From Rhodobiaceae bacterium (GTDB taxonomy: Bacteria > Pseudomonadota > Alphaproteobacteria > Parvibaculales > Parvibaculaceae), in contig JAAWWE010000001.1 in NCBI GenBank assembly GCA_021404525.1, positions 372,001-436,000 of the forward strand: a stretch of 64,000 nt of DNA. Direction: 5' to 3'. Position 1 is the first letter of the stretch, and the number at the start of each line of letters is the position of its first letter. The notes under the pieces are model-generated. The model worked only from the letters and a program-made list of their open reading frames with translations. It searched no databases and had not been told where the DNA came from. Position numbers and translations under genes: made by a program. This document shows, one piece after another, positions 18,873-28,743 of this stretch.

Positions 18873-19970
18873 TCAGCCGTCTTCTAGGTGGAAAAGCGCT
18901 GAAAGGCCAAGAAGCATAGCGATCAATGCCGGAGCCCAAGCCGCCAGCACAGGGGGAATAATACCGGAGCTGCCGAATGCAAGAGAGAGTCGGGTTAGAA
19001 AAAACAACATGAAACCGGCAAATATGGCGGCGACGATAAGTTGTCCAACTCCGCCAAGGCGTGAGATTCGCATAGAGAATGTCGCGGCAACCAGAACCAT
19101 TGTTGCAAACAAGATTGGACTGGCGAGCAGGGAATGAAAGTGAATACGGTGCTGCCGCGCAGAGAAGCCTGCCTCTTCGGCGAGGTCGATGAACTCAGGA
19201 AGGTCCCAGAAAGAGATTGTTTCTGGGCGGTTGAAGCTTTCTTGAACGCGGTCTGGTTGTAACTCCGTTGCGAGCTGATAGGTCTCGTGAAATTTGGGTT
19301 GCCCTGAAGGTTCTGCCAGCCAAACTTCCTGGAGCTGCCAATATCCGGGACGCAGCTGGGCGCTTGATGCATCCAATCGTCCAGCAAACACATTGTCATT
19401 TGAATAGCGGAATATAATCACATCCTGTAGCTCGATCCCGTCCGTACTGCTGCCACGCAGCGCGTGCACAACGGACTTGCCGTTTTCATCTGACTCTCGA
19501 AGCCAGAACCCGGTTTGCGCGACCGACAATAGGCTCGCGCGTCCCTTGATATACTTGGTTTCCAATTGTCCAAATTGAGAAACAAGTGTTGCGGCAATCG
19601 GATTGTAGACCGTCACCGCAATCACACCGATAAAGAAAGCAACGAAAACGGCGGGCATAAGAAACTGCCAGACAGACACCCCCGCGGCACGGGCAACCAC
19701 CAACTCATGGCTTCGGTTTAAACGGAGAAGTGACGCCATGCCCCCGATCAAAACCGCAAACGGCATGACCTCCCAACCGAGACTTGGAAGGCGTAGAAAT
19801 GCCATTGAGATCACAATGCCGATTCCAACATCTTCTTTGGTCGAAGTTCGCCGGAGCAATTCAACAAAATCAGCGAGAAATATGATTGCTAGGCAGATGA
19901 GGAAAGAGACACCCACTGCGGATAGAAACTGTCGACTGAAATACCGGGAGAATGTCCAGGAAAGATGCAT
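18873..19970 (-). CDS. lptG: LPS export permease LptG
   Basis: The 365-residue protein has the YjgP/YjgQ fold: three membrane helices at the N-terminus, a periplasmic beta-jellyroll of about 170 residues, then three C-terminal helices. The N-terminus is MHLSWTFSRYFSRQFL. LptF and LptG form the membrane part of the LptB2FG exporter that extracts LPS from the inner membrane. The ATG at 19970 leaves five bases after the lptF stop. Starts further upstream would run into lptF. Confidence 0.92.
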   Translation of the reverse strand: MHLSWTFSRYFSRQFLSAVGVSFLICLAIIFLADFVELLRRTSTKEDVGIGIVISMAFLRLPSLGWEVMPFAVLIGGMASLLRLNRSHELVVARAAGVSVWQFLMPAVFVAFFIGVIAVTVYNPIAATLVSQFGQLETKYIKGRASLLSVAQTGFWLRESDENGKSVVHALRGSSTDGIELQDVIIFRYSNDNVFAGRLDASSAQLRPGYWQLQEVWLAEPSGQPKFHETYQLATELQPDRVQESFNRPETISFWDLPEFIDLAEEAGFSARQHRIHFHSLLASPILFATMVLVAATFSMRISRLGGVGQLIVAAIFAGFMLFFLTRLSLAFGSSGIIPPVLAAWAPALIAMLLGLSALFHLEDG

Positions 19971-19975
19971 GAGCG

Positions 19976-21142
19976 TCAGGCTCCCTCGCCGGGTGCTGCG
20001 GCTTTGGATCGAGTAGCGATCAGTCCTAGCAGCGGGTTTGTTAGTCGGCTTATCCGTAAGCCCGAAATGGATGCTGCAGCCACGACACAAATGGTGAGCG
20101 GAAACAGATACATCGCAAGAGCGGCTTCAGTATAGGTCACCGTTGTGCTGAAGAGGACGAGGGATACGAGACGCGCTCCCAATGCGACGACAGCCGCCAT
20201 GCCCAATCTGACGGCGTACCCGCGCCGGTTGAATTCAGCGGATATGAGGCTCGCGAGTGCGATAAAGGTCAGCATGAAGGGGTAGAGGATTCCGGCGAGC
20301 CGATCATGGGCCTCTGCGAGAAGGCGCGGACGGTAATTGGTCGCGTAAACATCATCTGGCTCCGGCCACAGGAGGTCCGTCAAATAGCGTTCCCGGCCTT
20401 CGTAATATTGAGTGGATCCGCCAGAAGCGAATTGGCTGAGGTCGTATGTATATTTGTCGAAGTAGAGAAGGCTGAGGGAGGTCCCCCCATCTTCTTTGCT
20501 GGAACGCTGAATGTTGCCGTTGAACATCACCAAACGTGGGCCTGTGTTGGAAAACACCAGGTTTCCGGTTTCCGCCATGTAGGTAACTGGCTCCACCGGG
20601 TCGCGATTATCGTGAACCAGAATTCCTTCGATGGTTCCGTCGAGTTTTCTGTTTCGGACATAGACCGTGAGCCCATTGATCGGATTGTTGAAAGCGCCTT
20701 CCCGGATCATCGCGGACGCGAAGTCAGCACGGATTTCATATAGTCGCTTTTTGACTTCCCGAAGCCCTGCAGGGGCGATGTAGATATTGAGACTGAAGAT
20801 CACTACGCTCACAATACCAGTGAGCATCAGCAGTGGTTTTGCCACGCCCCAGCGGCTGATCCCCGCTGAGAACATCACCACCAACTCACTGTCTGAATAG
20901 AGCCGGTGCAGGGAGTAGAGCACCCCAATAAAGAGCGAGATTGGCAGGACCAACGTCAACACACTGGGAATTGAGAGTAATGTCAGGAAAAAGTAGGTCC
21001 CAGCTCCCTGACCCTGGGCAATGATCACATCCAGTAAGCGCAACGCCTGCGTCAGCCAGATGATCCCGGTGAGAGCAAGGGTCGCCAGCAATAGCGGGCC
21101 GGTTGCCTGCCAAAGAATATAGCGGGTGAAGCCGCTCATCAT
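19976..21142 (-). CDS. lptF: LPS export permease LptF
   Basis: From the ATG at 21142 the protein has 388 residues, begins MMSGFTRYILWQATGP and shows the same layout of three helices, periplasmic jellyroll and three helices as LptG. It is the first gene of the LPS-export operon. GAGG lies 11 bases upstream. A longer N-terminus from an upstream codon would add 21 polar residues not typical of the family. Confidence 0.92.
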   Translation of the reverse strand: MMSGFTRYILWQATGPLLLATLALTGIIWLTQALRLLDVIIAQGQGAGTYFFLTLLSIPSVLTLVLPISLFIGVLYSLHRLYSDSELVVMFSAGISRWGVAKPLLMLTGIVSVVIFSLNIYIAPAGLREVKKRLYEIRADFASAMIREGAFNNPINGLTVYVRNRKLDGTIEGILVHDNRDPVEPVTYMAETGNLVFSNTGPRLVMFNGNIQRSSKEDGGTSLSLLYFDKYTYDLSQFASGGSTQYYEGRERYLTDLLWPEPDDVYATNYRPRLLAEAHDRLAGILYPFMLTFIALASLISAEFNRRGYAVRLGMAAVVALGARLVSLVLFSTTVTYTEAALAMYLFPLTICVVAAASISGLRISRLTNPLLGLIATRSKAAAPGEGA

Positions 21143-21233
21143 TTGCTTGTTGTCCTCAAGTCTCGAATAGCCGCGATGTGAAAAGGCGCTAGGCCCGGAA
21201 TTCACTCTAGGATAGCTTGCATGGTAAGAATGA

Positions 21234-21253
21234 ATGGTTAATCCATTTTAACC
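21234..21253. promoter_or_regulatory. Palindrome in lptF/pepA divergent promoter, CtrA-like half-site
   Basis: ATGGTTAA at 21234-21241 is the reverse complement of TTAACCAT, a motif associated with the alphaproteobacterial regulator CtrA. It forms part of GGTTAA-N6-TTAACC (21236-21253). The spacing is six, not the seven of the classic TTAA-N7-TTAA site, so the assignment is tentative. Confidence 0.35.
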
Positions 21254-21340
21254 TTTCTGGGAAGCCGCGGAATTCAGCAAGTTCTTGCCGAAAACCCGGA
21301 AATGACGTGAAGAAATGCGAAAACTTGAGGGACGCGATCC

Positions 21341-22837
21341 ATGAATGTGACTTTTGCCGATTTTTCCTTGCCAAAAACAGGCGCGGTGGCCGTATTTGCA
21401 GCCGAGGGCAAGCCTCTGAGCGGTCGGGCAGCAGAAATCGACAAAAAGACGGGCGGCGCGCTGAAGCGTGCAATGAAGGGCGCTGAATTCAAGGGCGCCA
21501 AAGGGCAGATGATTGACCTTTTGTCGCCAAAAGGATTGTCAGCAGCCCGAGTCGTGTTGGTGGGGCTTGGAAAGCCAGAGAAGCTTACAGCGTCCGTATT
21601 TGAAACGCTTGGCGGGTCACTTGTTGGCCATCTGGAAAAGACGGCCGACAAAACCGTTGCAGTAGCGGTTGACCCGATTAAGGGTTCGTCAGTTAGCGAA
21701 GAAGAGGCGGCAGCGCACCTTGCCTTTGGCGCTAAATTGCGCGGGTACAAATTTGATAAGTACCAAACCAAGAAAAAGCGTCCTGCGCCCTCAAAAACCA
21801 AACTGGGTAAGGTAACCGTCATGTCGGGCGTGACAACACAAGCCCGCCGGCACTTCTCACCATTGGGCAAGATTGCCGATGGCGTCTGCCTTGCCAGAGA
21901 TCTGGTCAACGAACCTGCAAACATCCTTCATCCAGCCGAGTTTGCGGGTCGGGCGAAAGAACTGGCAAAGCTTGGCGTGAAGGTGGATGTGCTTGGTGAA
22001 AAAGCCATGCAGAAACTCGGTATGGGCGCGCTGCTCGGTGTTGGGCAGGGGTCTGTACGAGAAAGTCAGCTTGTGACCATGCAGTGGATGGGGGGCGAAA
22101 AAGGAGAAGCGCCTGTCGCTTTTGTGGGCAAAGGTGTCTGCTTTGATACCGGTGGCATCTCCCTCAAACCCGGCGCGGGCATGGAAGACATGAAAGGTGA
22201 CATGGGCGGCGCTGCCTGCGTGACAGGTCTTATGCACGCCCTGGCTGCCCGAAAAGCACCGGTGAATGCAGTCGGTGTGATTGGCCTGGTCGAAAACATG
22301 CCGGACGCGGGCGCACAGCGCCCTGGCGACATTGTGACAGCGGCAGATGGACAGACCATCGAAGTGATCAACACGGACGCCGAAGGTCGTCTCGTCCTGG
22401 CAGATGCGCTTTGGTACACCCAGGACAAATTCGATCCAAAATTCATGATCGACCTTGCAACCTTGACCGGCGCCATCATGGTCGCATTGGGACAAGAATA
22501 TGCAGGCCTCTTCTCCAATGACGACGAGTTGAGCGAACAGCTCACCTCCTCGGGCCTATCGGTCAATGAGAAGGTCTGGCGCCTTCCCATGGGCGAGCCC
22601 TATGACAAAATGATCAATTCCAAATTTGCGGACATGAAAAATGTGGGCAGCCGATATGGCGGCTCCATTACGGCGGCCCAATTCCTTCAGCGCTTTGTTG
22701 ATGGCCGTCCATGGGCGCACATTGATATTGCCGGCACGGCGATGAATTCGCCAGCAAGCGCCATCAATACAAGCTGGGGATCTGGGTATGGCGTGCGCTT
22801 GTTGAACAAGCTCGTTGCGGACCATTACGAAAATTGA
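21341..22837 (+). CDS. pepA: Leucyl aminopeptidase (M17)
   Basis: The 498-residue protein has a variable N-terminal domain and a C-terminal M17 catalytic domain. The latter has [15 protein letters not shown], the metal-binding signature [14 protein letters not shown] and the following DLATLTGA. The enzyme removes N-terminal residues using two metal ions. In some bacteria PepA also binds DNA, which cannot be judged here. The stop codon overlaps the TTG start of holC. Confidence 0.96.
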   Translation: MNVTFADFSLPKTGAVAVFAAEGKPLSGRAAEIDKKTGGALKRAMKGAEFKGAKGQMIDLLSPKGLSAARVVLVGLGKPEKLTASVFETLGGSLVGHLEKTADKTVAVAVDPIKGSSVSEEEAAAHLAFGAKLRGYKFDKYQTKKKRPAPSKTKLGKVTVMSGVTTQARRHFSPLGKIADGVCLARDLVNEPANILHPAEFAGRAKELAKLGVKVDVLGEKAMQKLGMGALLGVGQGSVRESQLVTMQWMGGEKGEAPVAFVGKGVCFDTGGISLKPGAGMEDMKGDMGGAACVTGLMHALAARKAPVNAVGVIGLVENMPDAGAQRPGDIVTAADGQTIEVINTDAEGRLVLADALWYTQDKFDPKFMIDLATLTGAIMVALGQEYAGLFSNDDELSEQLTSSGLSVNEKVWRLPMGEPYDKMINSKFADMKNVGSRYGGSITAAQFLQRFVDGRPWAHIDIAGTAMNSPASAINTSWGSGYGVRLLNKLVADHYEN

Positions 22838-23283
22838 CTGAGGTTCTTTTCTATCACCTGCAGCAAACGCCACTGGAGCAGGTGTTGCCGTCACTCCTGG
22901 AGCGGAGCTTGGACCGCGGTTGGAAAGCCGTGGTTCAGGTCGGCAATCCCGAGCGCCTGGACGCTCTGAATGGAGTTCTTTGGACCTACAGCGACGATGC
23001 CTTCCTGCCTCATGGAACGAAGGAAGATGGACCTCTGGAAAAACAGCCAGTGGCGCTGACAGGGGAAAGCGAAAACCCCAACGGGGCCGAGGTGCTTTTT
23101 CTGGTAGATGGCGCAGCGCCGGGTGAAATAGAGCCATATGAACGCTGCGTGCTCATGTTTGATGGACGCGATGAAGACGCCGTAGGTGCCGCGCGCGGTC
23201 ACTGGAAGGCCCTCAGTGAGGGCGGGCACGACGTCACTTACTGGCAGCAAAACGATGCTGGTGGGTGGGAGAAAAAAGCCTGA
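22834..23283 (+). CDS. holC: DNA polymerase III chi subunit
   Basis: The 149-residue protein matches HolC: the N-terminal [15 protein letters not shown], the [19 protein letters not shown] segment and the [12 protein letters not shown] strand. Chi links the clamp loader to single-stranded-DNA-binding protein. Translation appears to start at TTG within the pepA stop (TTGA). The pepA-holC order is common in proteobacteria. Confidence 0.94.
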   Translation: MTEVLFYHLQQTPLEQVLPSLLERSLDRGWKAVVQVGNPERLDALNGVLWTYSDDAFLPHGTKEDGPLEKQPVALTGESENPNGAEVLFLVDGAAPGEIEPYERCVLMFDGRDEDAVGAARGHWKALSEGGHDVTYWQQNDAGGWEKKA

Positions 23284-23312
23284 GTCAAAGGCAAAAAGGG
23301 TGGAGTGAATAA

Positions 23313-24224
23313 ATGAAAAAGCTTGGTGCTGTTGTTCTGGCCATTTTGGTTCTAGGGGGGCTCGGCTACTACATCGCTCTTCTGCAAATGGGCAATGTTG
23401 ATGAAGACCTGTACTCGATTGATCTCGAGAAGGTTCGAGCACTGAGCACCACGATTGAAGGTCCGCTTCCGTCAAAGGTGAACACGGAAGCACCAGTTGG
23501 CATCGAATTTCCTGGCGCTGCCGTGATCACCGGGTGGAGCTGGGCACCTCATCAATTGCCGATCTATGCCTATCAGGTCGTTTATGCAGACGGGCATATC
23601 ATGATCGATGCGGCCATGAGCAAAGACCAGGCGGCAATCGGGGGAGGTGCGACCTTCTTCGATGACGATTCCTATGCGCGGCTCATGACTGCCTTGAGCG
23701 ATGCAAAACAGATCGTCTTTACCCATGAACATTACGATCATGTTGGCGGTGCCGTCGCGCATCCTGATGCGCTTGCATTGCTGGAGCGTGTACGCTTAAC
23801 CGACCTGCAGCTTGCCTATCCGGAGAAATGGGGCGAAGTGCACTACCCGGAAGGCGCGCTGGATGATTATGAAGCGCTTTCCTATGACGGCATGATGGCA
23901 GTCGCGCCGGGCGTCGTCTTGATCGAGGCAGCTGGCCACACACCGGGCAGTCAGATTGTGTATGTACGTCGTAATGATGGACAGGAATATTTCTTCATCG
24001 GTGATGTTGCCTGGAACTATGCGGGGATTGATCAAGTCCGCACGCGTCCCAACCTTGTAAGCTATGGCTTCCTCGGAGAGGATCGCGCCCGCACCCATGC
24101 GCAGGTTGCCGAGCTAAAGCAGATTGAAGCGGAAAACCCAGAAGTCGCAATCATCGTCGGACACGATGCGCGCCGCACCAGCAGCCAGATCGCTGCAGGG
24201 CTTCTTGGCGATCAGTTTGAGTAA
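23313..24224 (+). CDS. Membrane-anchored or secreted metallo-beta-lactamase-fold hydrolase
   Basis: The 303-residue protein starts with a hydrophobic segment (residues 4-24) that is a signal peptide or anchor, so the enzyme acts outside the cytoplasm. Metal ligands are visible: HEHYDH at 138-143, GHTPGS with His209, and GD at 230-231. A late VGHDARR supplies another His. This is the glyoxalase II/lactonase-like superfamily. The substrate is unknown. Its 3' end overlaps the convergent ABC-F gene by 13 bases. Confidence 0.85.
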   Translation: MKKLGAVVLAILVLGGLGYYIALLQMGNVDEDLYSIDLEKVRALSTTIEGPLPSKVNTEAPVGIEFPGAAVITGWSWAPHQLPIYAYQVVYADGHIMIDAAMSKDQAAIGGGATFFDDDSYARLMTALSDAKQIVFTHEHYDHVGGAVAHPDALALLERVRLTDLQLAYPEKWGEVHYPEGALDDYEALSYDGMMAVAPGVVLIEAAGHTPGSQIVYVRRNDGQEYFFIGDVAWNYAGIDQVRTRPNLVSYGFLGEDRARTHAQVAELKQIEAENPEVAIIVGHDARRTSSQIAAGLLGDQFE

Positions 24225-26161
24225 GGTTTGGACTTAGAGTCGGAGCCTTTGGCAATTGCTTCCTTTGCCCGGTCATAGGCTTCGGAGGCTTTGAGCCAAC
24301 GGTCTTCGGCCTTGTCGAGGGATTTTTGTGCCGCGCCGCGCCCGCGCACGAGTTCGGCCGCTCTATCTGGATCGGTCCGATAGAGCCCGCCATTGGCAAG
24401 CCGCGCATCGACTTTCTCGATAAAGGTTCGGGCCTTCTCAATCGCAGCGGTTGCTTCTTCAATGTCCTTTTTAAGCGGGGCAATGGAGGCACGGGCTTTC
24501 GCTGCGTCCTGCCGTTGCTGCTTGCGGGTGGCTTCCGCGTCCGGCACATCTTCTGCCTCGTCACCCTCTACATGGGAGAGCGGACCATTGCGCCGCGCCG
24601 GATCAAGCAACCACTTTTGATAGTCCGCAAGGTCGCCTTCCCACCGCGATACACCACCATCAGCAATCAGCCAAAGCCGATCCGCCGTCATCTCGATAAG
24701 ATGGCGGTCATGGCTGATGAGGATCACAGCCCCTTCAAATTCGTTGAGCGCCAGCACCAGAGCTTCGCGGGCTTGAATGTCCAAATGGTTTGTTGGCTCA
24801 TCAAGGATCATAAGATGTGGTTTGTGGAACGTGGCCAGAGAAAACAGCAACCGGGCCTTTTCACCGCCGGAAAGATTTCCCGCTTTGGTGTCGGCCTTGT
24901 CCGCGCCAAAGCCCGCCGCGCCTGTGCGTGCTCTGACCTGCGCCTGGGTGGCATCCGGCATCAGCTCGCGGAAGTGATCATAGGCGCTCCAGTCGGCGTG
25001 GAGTTCATCAAGCTGGTGTTGCGCAAAATAGGCAACACGCAGCTTTTTGGACTTGTAGAAATGGCCAGCCTGGGTGGTGAGTTTGCTGGAGAGGAGCTTT
25101 GCAAAGGTCGACTTACCATTGCCATTGGCTCCTAAAAGCGCAATTCGGTCGTCCTGATCAATGCGCAAATCCATCCCGGATAGAACAGGCGTGCCTTCTT
25201 CATAGCCGACAGATGCGCGCTCCAATCTGGCGATGGGAGAGGCGAGCGGCGTATCCGCGTTGGGGAAATGAAAGGGCAGCATGCGATCTGAGACGATATC
25301 GGGGATCGGCTCAAGCTTGGACAAGGCCTTCAGGCGGCTTTGCGCCTGCCGCGCTTTACTGGCTTTGTATCGGAAACGCTCTACAAACTTCTCCATATGC
25401 CGTTTGGCATCTTCCTGTTTGCTTTTCATCGCCATCTGCAGCGCTTGTTTTTCACGCCGAGTCCGCTCGAAACGATCATAGCCGCCCTGATAGTAGGTGA
25501 GCTTCATCTGGTCGAGATGGAGAATGCCCTGAACAGAACGATTCAGCAGGTCGCGGTCATGGCTGACAATGATGACGGAGTAGGGGTAGGTCTTGAGATA
25601 GTTCTCAAGCCAGATCGCCCCTTCCAGATCAAGGTAGTTGGTCGGCTCGTCGAGAAGCAGGAGGTCAGGCTCCGCGAACAGCACCGCAGCTAGCGCAACC
25701 CGCATCCGCCAGCCACCAGAAAAGTCAGCGCACGGGCGTGCCTGGGCAATTTCGTCAAAGCCAAGGCCAGCAAGGATGGTCGCAGCCCGCGCGGGCGCTG
25801 CATGGGCATTCATGTCTGCGAGCCGCGTCTGGATCTCCGCAATGCGGTGAGGGTCCGTTGCGGTTTCAGCTTCTTCAAGAAGGGATGAGCGCTCTGTATT
25901 GGCGGCGAGCACCGTGTCGATGAGGCTGGTCGGACCTGCGGGAGCTTCCTGGGCAACCCCACCGATAACTGCGCGTTTGGGGAGCGAAATTCCCCCTGTT
26001 TCAGGCTCAAGCTGACCGGTAATGAGCTTGAGTAAGGTGGATTTACCCGACCCATTGCGCCCGACAAGGCCCACTTTGTGGCCCGCCGGGATCGCTGCGG
26101 TTGCGTGATTGATCAGCAGCCGTCCGTCGATCCGGTAGGTAATGTCGTTAATATGCAACAT
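24212..26161 (-). CDS. ABC-F family ATP-binding protein (Uup/YheS-like)
   Basis: The 649-residue protein has two tandem ABC domains and no membrane segment. Walker A motifs are GRNGSGKST near residue 36 and GANGNGKST near 339. Signature motifs are SGGWRMRVALA and LSGGEKARLLFS, and each half has an LLDEPTN or ILDEPTN Walker B. A charged coiled-coil tail follows (about residues 545-649). ABC-F proteins act on the ribosome or on DNA/translation quality control rather than in transport. Which paralogue it is remains unclear. Confidence 0.93.
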   Translation of the reverse strand: MLHINDITYRIDGRLLINHATAAIPAGHKVGLVGRNGSGKSTLLKLITGQLEPETGGISLPKRAVIGGVAQEAPAGPTSLIDTVLAANTERSSLLEEAETATDPHRIAEIQTRLADMNAHAAPARAATILAGLGFDEIAQARPCADFSGGWRMRVALAAVLFAEPDLLLLDEPTNYLDLEGAIWLENYLKTYPYSVIIVSHDRDLLNRSVQGILHLDQMKLTYYQGGYDRFERTRREKQALQMAMKSKQEDAKRHMEKFVERFRYKASKARQAQSRLKALSKLEPIPDIVSDRMLPFHFPNADTPLASPIARLERASVGYEEGTPVLSGMDLRIDQDDRIALLGANGNGKSTFAKLLSSKLTTQAGHFYKSKKLRVAYFAQHQLDELHADWSAYDHFRELMPDATQAQVRARTGAAGFGADKADTKAGNLSGGEKARLLFSLATFHKPHLMILDEPTNHLDIQAREALVLALNEFEGAVILISHDRHLIEMTADRLWLIADGGVSRWEGDLADYQKWLLDPARRNGPLSHVEGDEAEDVPDAEATRKQQRQDAAKARASIAPLKKDIEEATAAIEKARTFIEKVDARLANGGLYRTDPDRAAELVRGRGAAQKSLDKAEDRWLKASEAYDRAKEAIAKGSDSKSKPYSN

Positions 26162-26323
26162 GGGTCTGGACTATCAGGTCAATCAAGTTTGCGCGGAAAA
26201 GCAGGCTATCTAGCACGCGCCGGTTGCCGATGCCACCAAGCCCCGCTATAACCCGCGCAAATTCCAGCCCAATGCGGGCGCAATCCGGTCATTACCGACT
26301 ATCTCTGACGTAAGGAATGCCAA

Positions 26324-26746
26324 ATGGCTCTCGAACGCACTTTCTCTATCATCAAGCCTGATGCGACCCGCCGTAATCTGACGGGCCAGATTATCGCCCG
26401 TTTCGAAGAAAACGGACTTCGCGTTGTGGCATCCAAGCGTATCCACATGACTAAGGAGCAGGCTGAAGGTTTCTATGGCGTGCACAAAGAGCGCCCATTC
26501 TTCAACGACCTGGTTGCTTTCATGACATCGGGTCCCGTTGTTGTTCAGGTTCTGGAAGGCGAAAACGCCATCGCCAAGAACCGCGAAGTCATGGGCGCAA
26601 CTAACCCGGCCGATGCAGCTGACGGCACAATCCGCAAGGATTTCGCTGAGTCTATCGAAGCGAATTCCGTGCATGGTTCAGACGCACCAGAAACAGCTGC
26701 CGAAGAAATCAAATTCTTCTTCACAGATGCTGAGCTGGTTGGCTAA
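26324..26746 (+). CDS. ndk: Nucleoside-diphosphate kinase
   Basis: The 140-residue enzyme has the standard [15 protein letters not shown] start, the ATNPADA and GTIRKDFA segments, and the phospho-histidine loop NSVHGSD. It equilibrates nucleoside di- and triphosphates. Length and sequence are typical. Confidence 0.98.
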   Translation: MALERTFSIIKPDATRRNLTGQIIARFEENGLRVVASKRIHMTKEQAEGFYGVHKERPFFNDLVAFMTSGPVVVQVLEGENAIAKNREVMGATNPADAADGTIRKDFAESIEANSVHGSDAPETAAEEIKFFFTDAELVG

Positions 26747-26771
26747 TCAGCCAAACTGATCAATGACAAAG

Positions 26772-26788
26772 CGGGCCTACTCGGCCCG
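26772..26788. terminator. Hairpin between convergent ndk and purN
   Basis: CGGGCC and GGCCCG form a 6-bp GC stem around TACTC, between the two stop codons. The minus-strand side runs into GCTTTG; neither side has a good T-tract, so it is at best a weak bidirectional terminator. Confidence 0.4.
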
Positions 26789-26792
26789 GCGC

Positions 26793-27440
26793 TCAGCGGA
26801 GTGCCGGTACATAGAGTGGGCCCGTTTTTGTTTGAGGGGCGCCTTCAATCGCAACCCGCTCGCCCTGCACCCGGGCTTTGCCCTCAGCGACAAGCCGAAC
26901 AGCCATCGGATAGATCTGATGTTCGGCTTCAAGCACCCGTGCCGTCAGCGTTTCGACAGTATCGTCAGGCTCTACAGGCACAGCAACCTGCGCCACGATC
27001 GGCCCCTCGTCCATTTCATCGCGCACAAAATGAACAGTCGCACCCGTCAATCGAACACCTGATTCCAGCACTCTGTCATGAACATGCAGGCCTTTGAAGG
27101 CAGGCAGTAGGGAGGGATGAATGTTGAGTTGTCGGTTATGCCAGCTTTTAACGAAACCACTGGTGAGAATGCGCATAAAGCCTGCATTGCAAACCAGCTC
27201 GACGCCAGCTTCTTTCAATGTGGCATCAAGGGCAGCATCGAACGTATCGCGGTCTTCAAACTCTTTGTGATTGATCACCTGTACCGGAATGCCAGCGGCC
27301 TCGGCAATCGCAATTCCTTCGGCATTCGGGTTGTTTGAGATCGCGATTGCGATATCGGCGGGGTATTTCTCATCCCTGCAGGCGTCAATCAATGCAGCGA
27401 GGTTGGTGCCGCGCCCGGAGAACAGAATACCAAGCTTCAT
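26793..27440 (-). CDS. purN: Phosphoribosylglycinamide formyltransferase
   Basis: The 215-residue protein has the GART features [33 protein letters not shown] with the catalytic Asn/His, and the [10 protein letters not shown] segment. It transfers formyl from 10-formyl-THF to GAR in the third step of purine synthesis. The start overlaps the purM stop, so the pair is coupled. Confidence 0.97.
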   Translation of the reverse strand: MKLGILFSGRGTNLAALIDACRDEKYPADIAIAISNNPNAEGIAIAEAAGIPVQVINHKEFEDRDTFDAALDATLKEAGVELVCNAGFMRILTSGFVKSWHNRQLNIHPSLLPAFKGLHVHDRVLESGVRLTGATVHFVRDEMDEGPIVAQVAVPVEPDDTVETLTARVLEAEHQIYPMAVRLVAEGKARVQGERVAIEGAPQTKTGPLYVPALR

Positions 27441-28519
27441 GTGGCCGATCCCAATTGACCATTGATCACAACTTCACCGGTTTCACCGGCGCGCAATGTA
27501 CCGATCCGAGCGACGCTTTCACCTTCTGCTTCAAGCGCTGCGGTAACCGCATCAGCGCTCGCTGCATCCACCACAACGACCATACCGATACCGCAATTGA
27601 AGGTACGACCCATCTCCGCATTGTCGATACCGCCAAGCTCAGCCAACCATTTGAACACAGGCGGCTGGGACCAGCTGGCACCATCAATATCTGCTGCGAT
27701 ATTTTCAGGCAGCACGCGGGGAACATTCTCGGTGAACCCACCGCCGGTAATATGAACGAGAGCCTTGATCCCATCCGTCGCCTTCATGGCAGCGAGCAGC
27801 TGTTTCACATAGATCCGTGTCGGTGTCAGCAGAACATCGCCAACCGTTTCGCCGTCGCCACCCGGAAAGGGCGAGTCAAAACCGATCTTGTGATCTGCCA
27901 GAAGGCGACGCACAAGGGAGAAGCCGTTGGAATGGACTCCGCTTGAGGCAAGCCCGAGAAGAACGTCGCCAGGGCCGACATCAGGGCGAGGCAGTACCGC
28001 GTCACGCTCAACCGCTCCGACGGAGAAACCGGCGAGATCATAATCACCTTCCGCATACATGCCGGGCATTTCAGCGGTCTCACCACCAATAAGCGCGGCA
28101 CCGGCCATTTCGCAGCCTTTGGCGATCCCGGCAATGACATCTTCGGCTTCGCCGAGGTCCAGCTTGCCTGTTGCGAAATAGTCGAGGAAGAAAAGAGGCT
28201 CCGCTCCCTGAACGATCAGGTCATTCACGCACATCGCGACCAGGTCAATGCCGACGGTGTCATGTTTGCCAGTCTCAATCGCAATTTTGAGCTTGGTGCC
28301 GACGCCGTCATTGGCGGCAACCAGAAGGGGGTCTTTGAAACCCGCAGCTTTGGGGTCGAAGAAGCCGCCAAAGCCGCCAAGGCTTGCATCTGCACCAGGC
28401 CGCGCCGTCGCACGCGCCAAAGGGGCGATGGCCTTTACCAGCGCATTGCCGGCATCAATGTCGACGCCTGCGTCGCGATAGGTATAGCGGTTGGGGCGGT
28501 CTTCGGAAGAATCGGTCAT
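27437..28519 (-). CDS. purM: Phosphoribosylformylglycinamidine cyclo-ligase
   Basis: The 360-residue protein shows [13 protein letters not shown] at the N-terminus, VGTKLKIA, the [13 protein letters not shown] loop and [16 protein letters not shown]. It closes the imidazole ring to make AIR. It is the first gene of purM-purN and is divergent from the DUF2066 gene. An unusual 10-bp inverted repeat lies in its upstream region. Confidence 0.97.
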   Translation of the reverse strand: MTDSSEDRPNRYTYRDAGVDIDAGNALVKAIAPLARATARPGADASLGGFGGFFDPKAAGFKDPLLVAANDGVGTKLKIAIETGKHDTVGIDLVAMCVNDLIVQGAEPLFFLDYFATGKLDLGEAEDVIAGIAKGCEMAGAALIGGETAEMPGMYAEGDYDLAGFSVGAVERDAVLPRPDVGPGDVLLGLASSGVHSNGFSLVRRLLADHKIGFDSPFPGGDGETVGDVLLTPTRIYVKQLLAAMKATDGIKALVHITGGGFTENVPRVLPENIAADIDGASWSQPPVFKWLAELGGIDNAEMGRTFNCGIGMVVVVDAASADAVTAALEAEGESVARIGTLRAGETGEVVINGQLGSAT

Positions 28520-28530
28520 GGGGCGGGACG

Positions 28531-28616
28531 GCCTTGCATCAGGTTCGAAGGAATCGACGAGGGACGCCCCCGAAGTTCGCGCTCAAAACACCGCAAAACG
28601 CTTCCCGATGCAAGGC
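28531..28616. repeat. Long-range 10-bp inverted repeat upstream of purM
   Basis: GCCTTGCATC (28531-28540) and GATGCAAGGC (28607-28616) are exact inverse copies separated by 66 bases, starting 12 bases before the purM ATG. In a purM leader transcript the arms could pair and enclose the intervening RNA. Confidence 0.45.
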
Positions 28617-28743
28617 GAACTTGTGGGCAAATGGCCCCATTTTAGCCTTCGTAGCGCTTCATGGTCGGCGCTCAATGTTGTAGCTTGCCCGGATGCGGCG
28701 GATCTTCAGGCGCAAATACGCCAAAAAGGGACAAAGAGTGAGT

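Noticed and set aside
28693..28743. Longer start for the DUF2066 gene
   Set aside because: No ribosome site precedes that ATG and it would place 17 basic residues ahead of a normal signal peptide.
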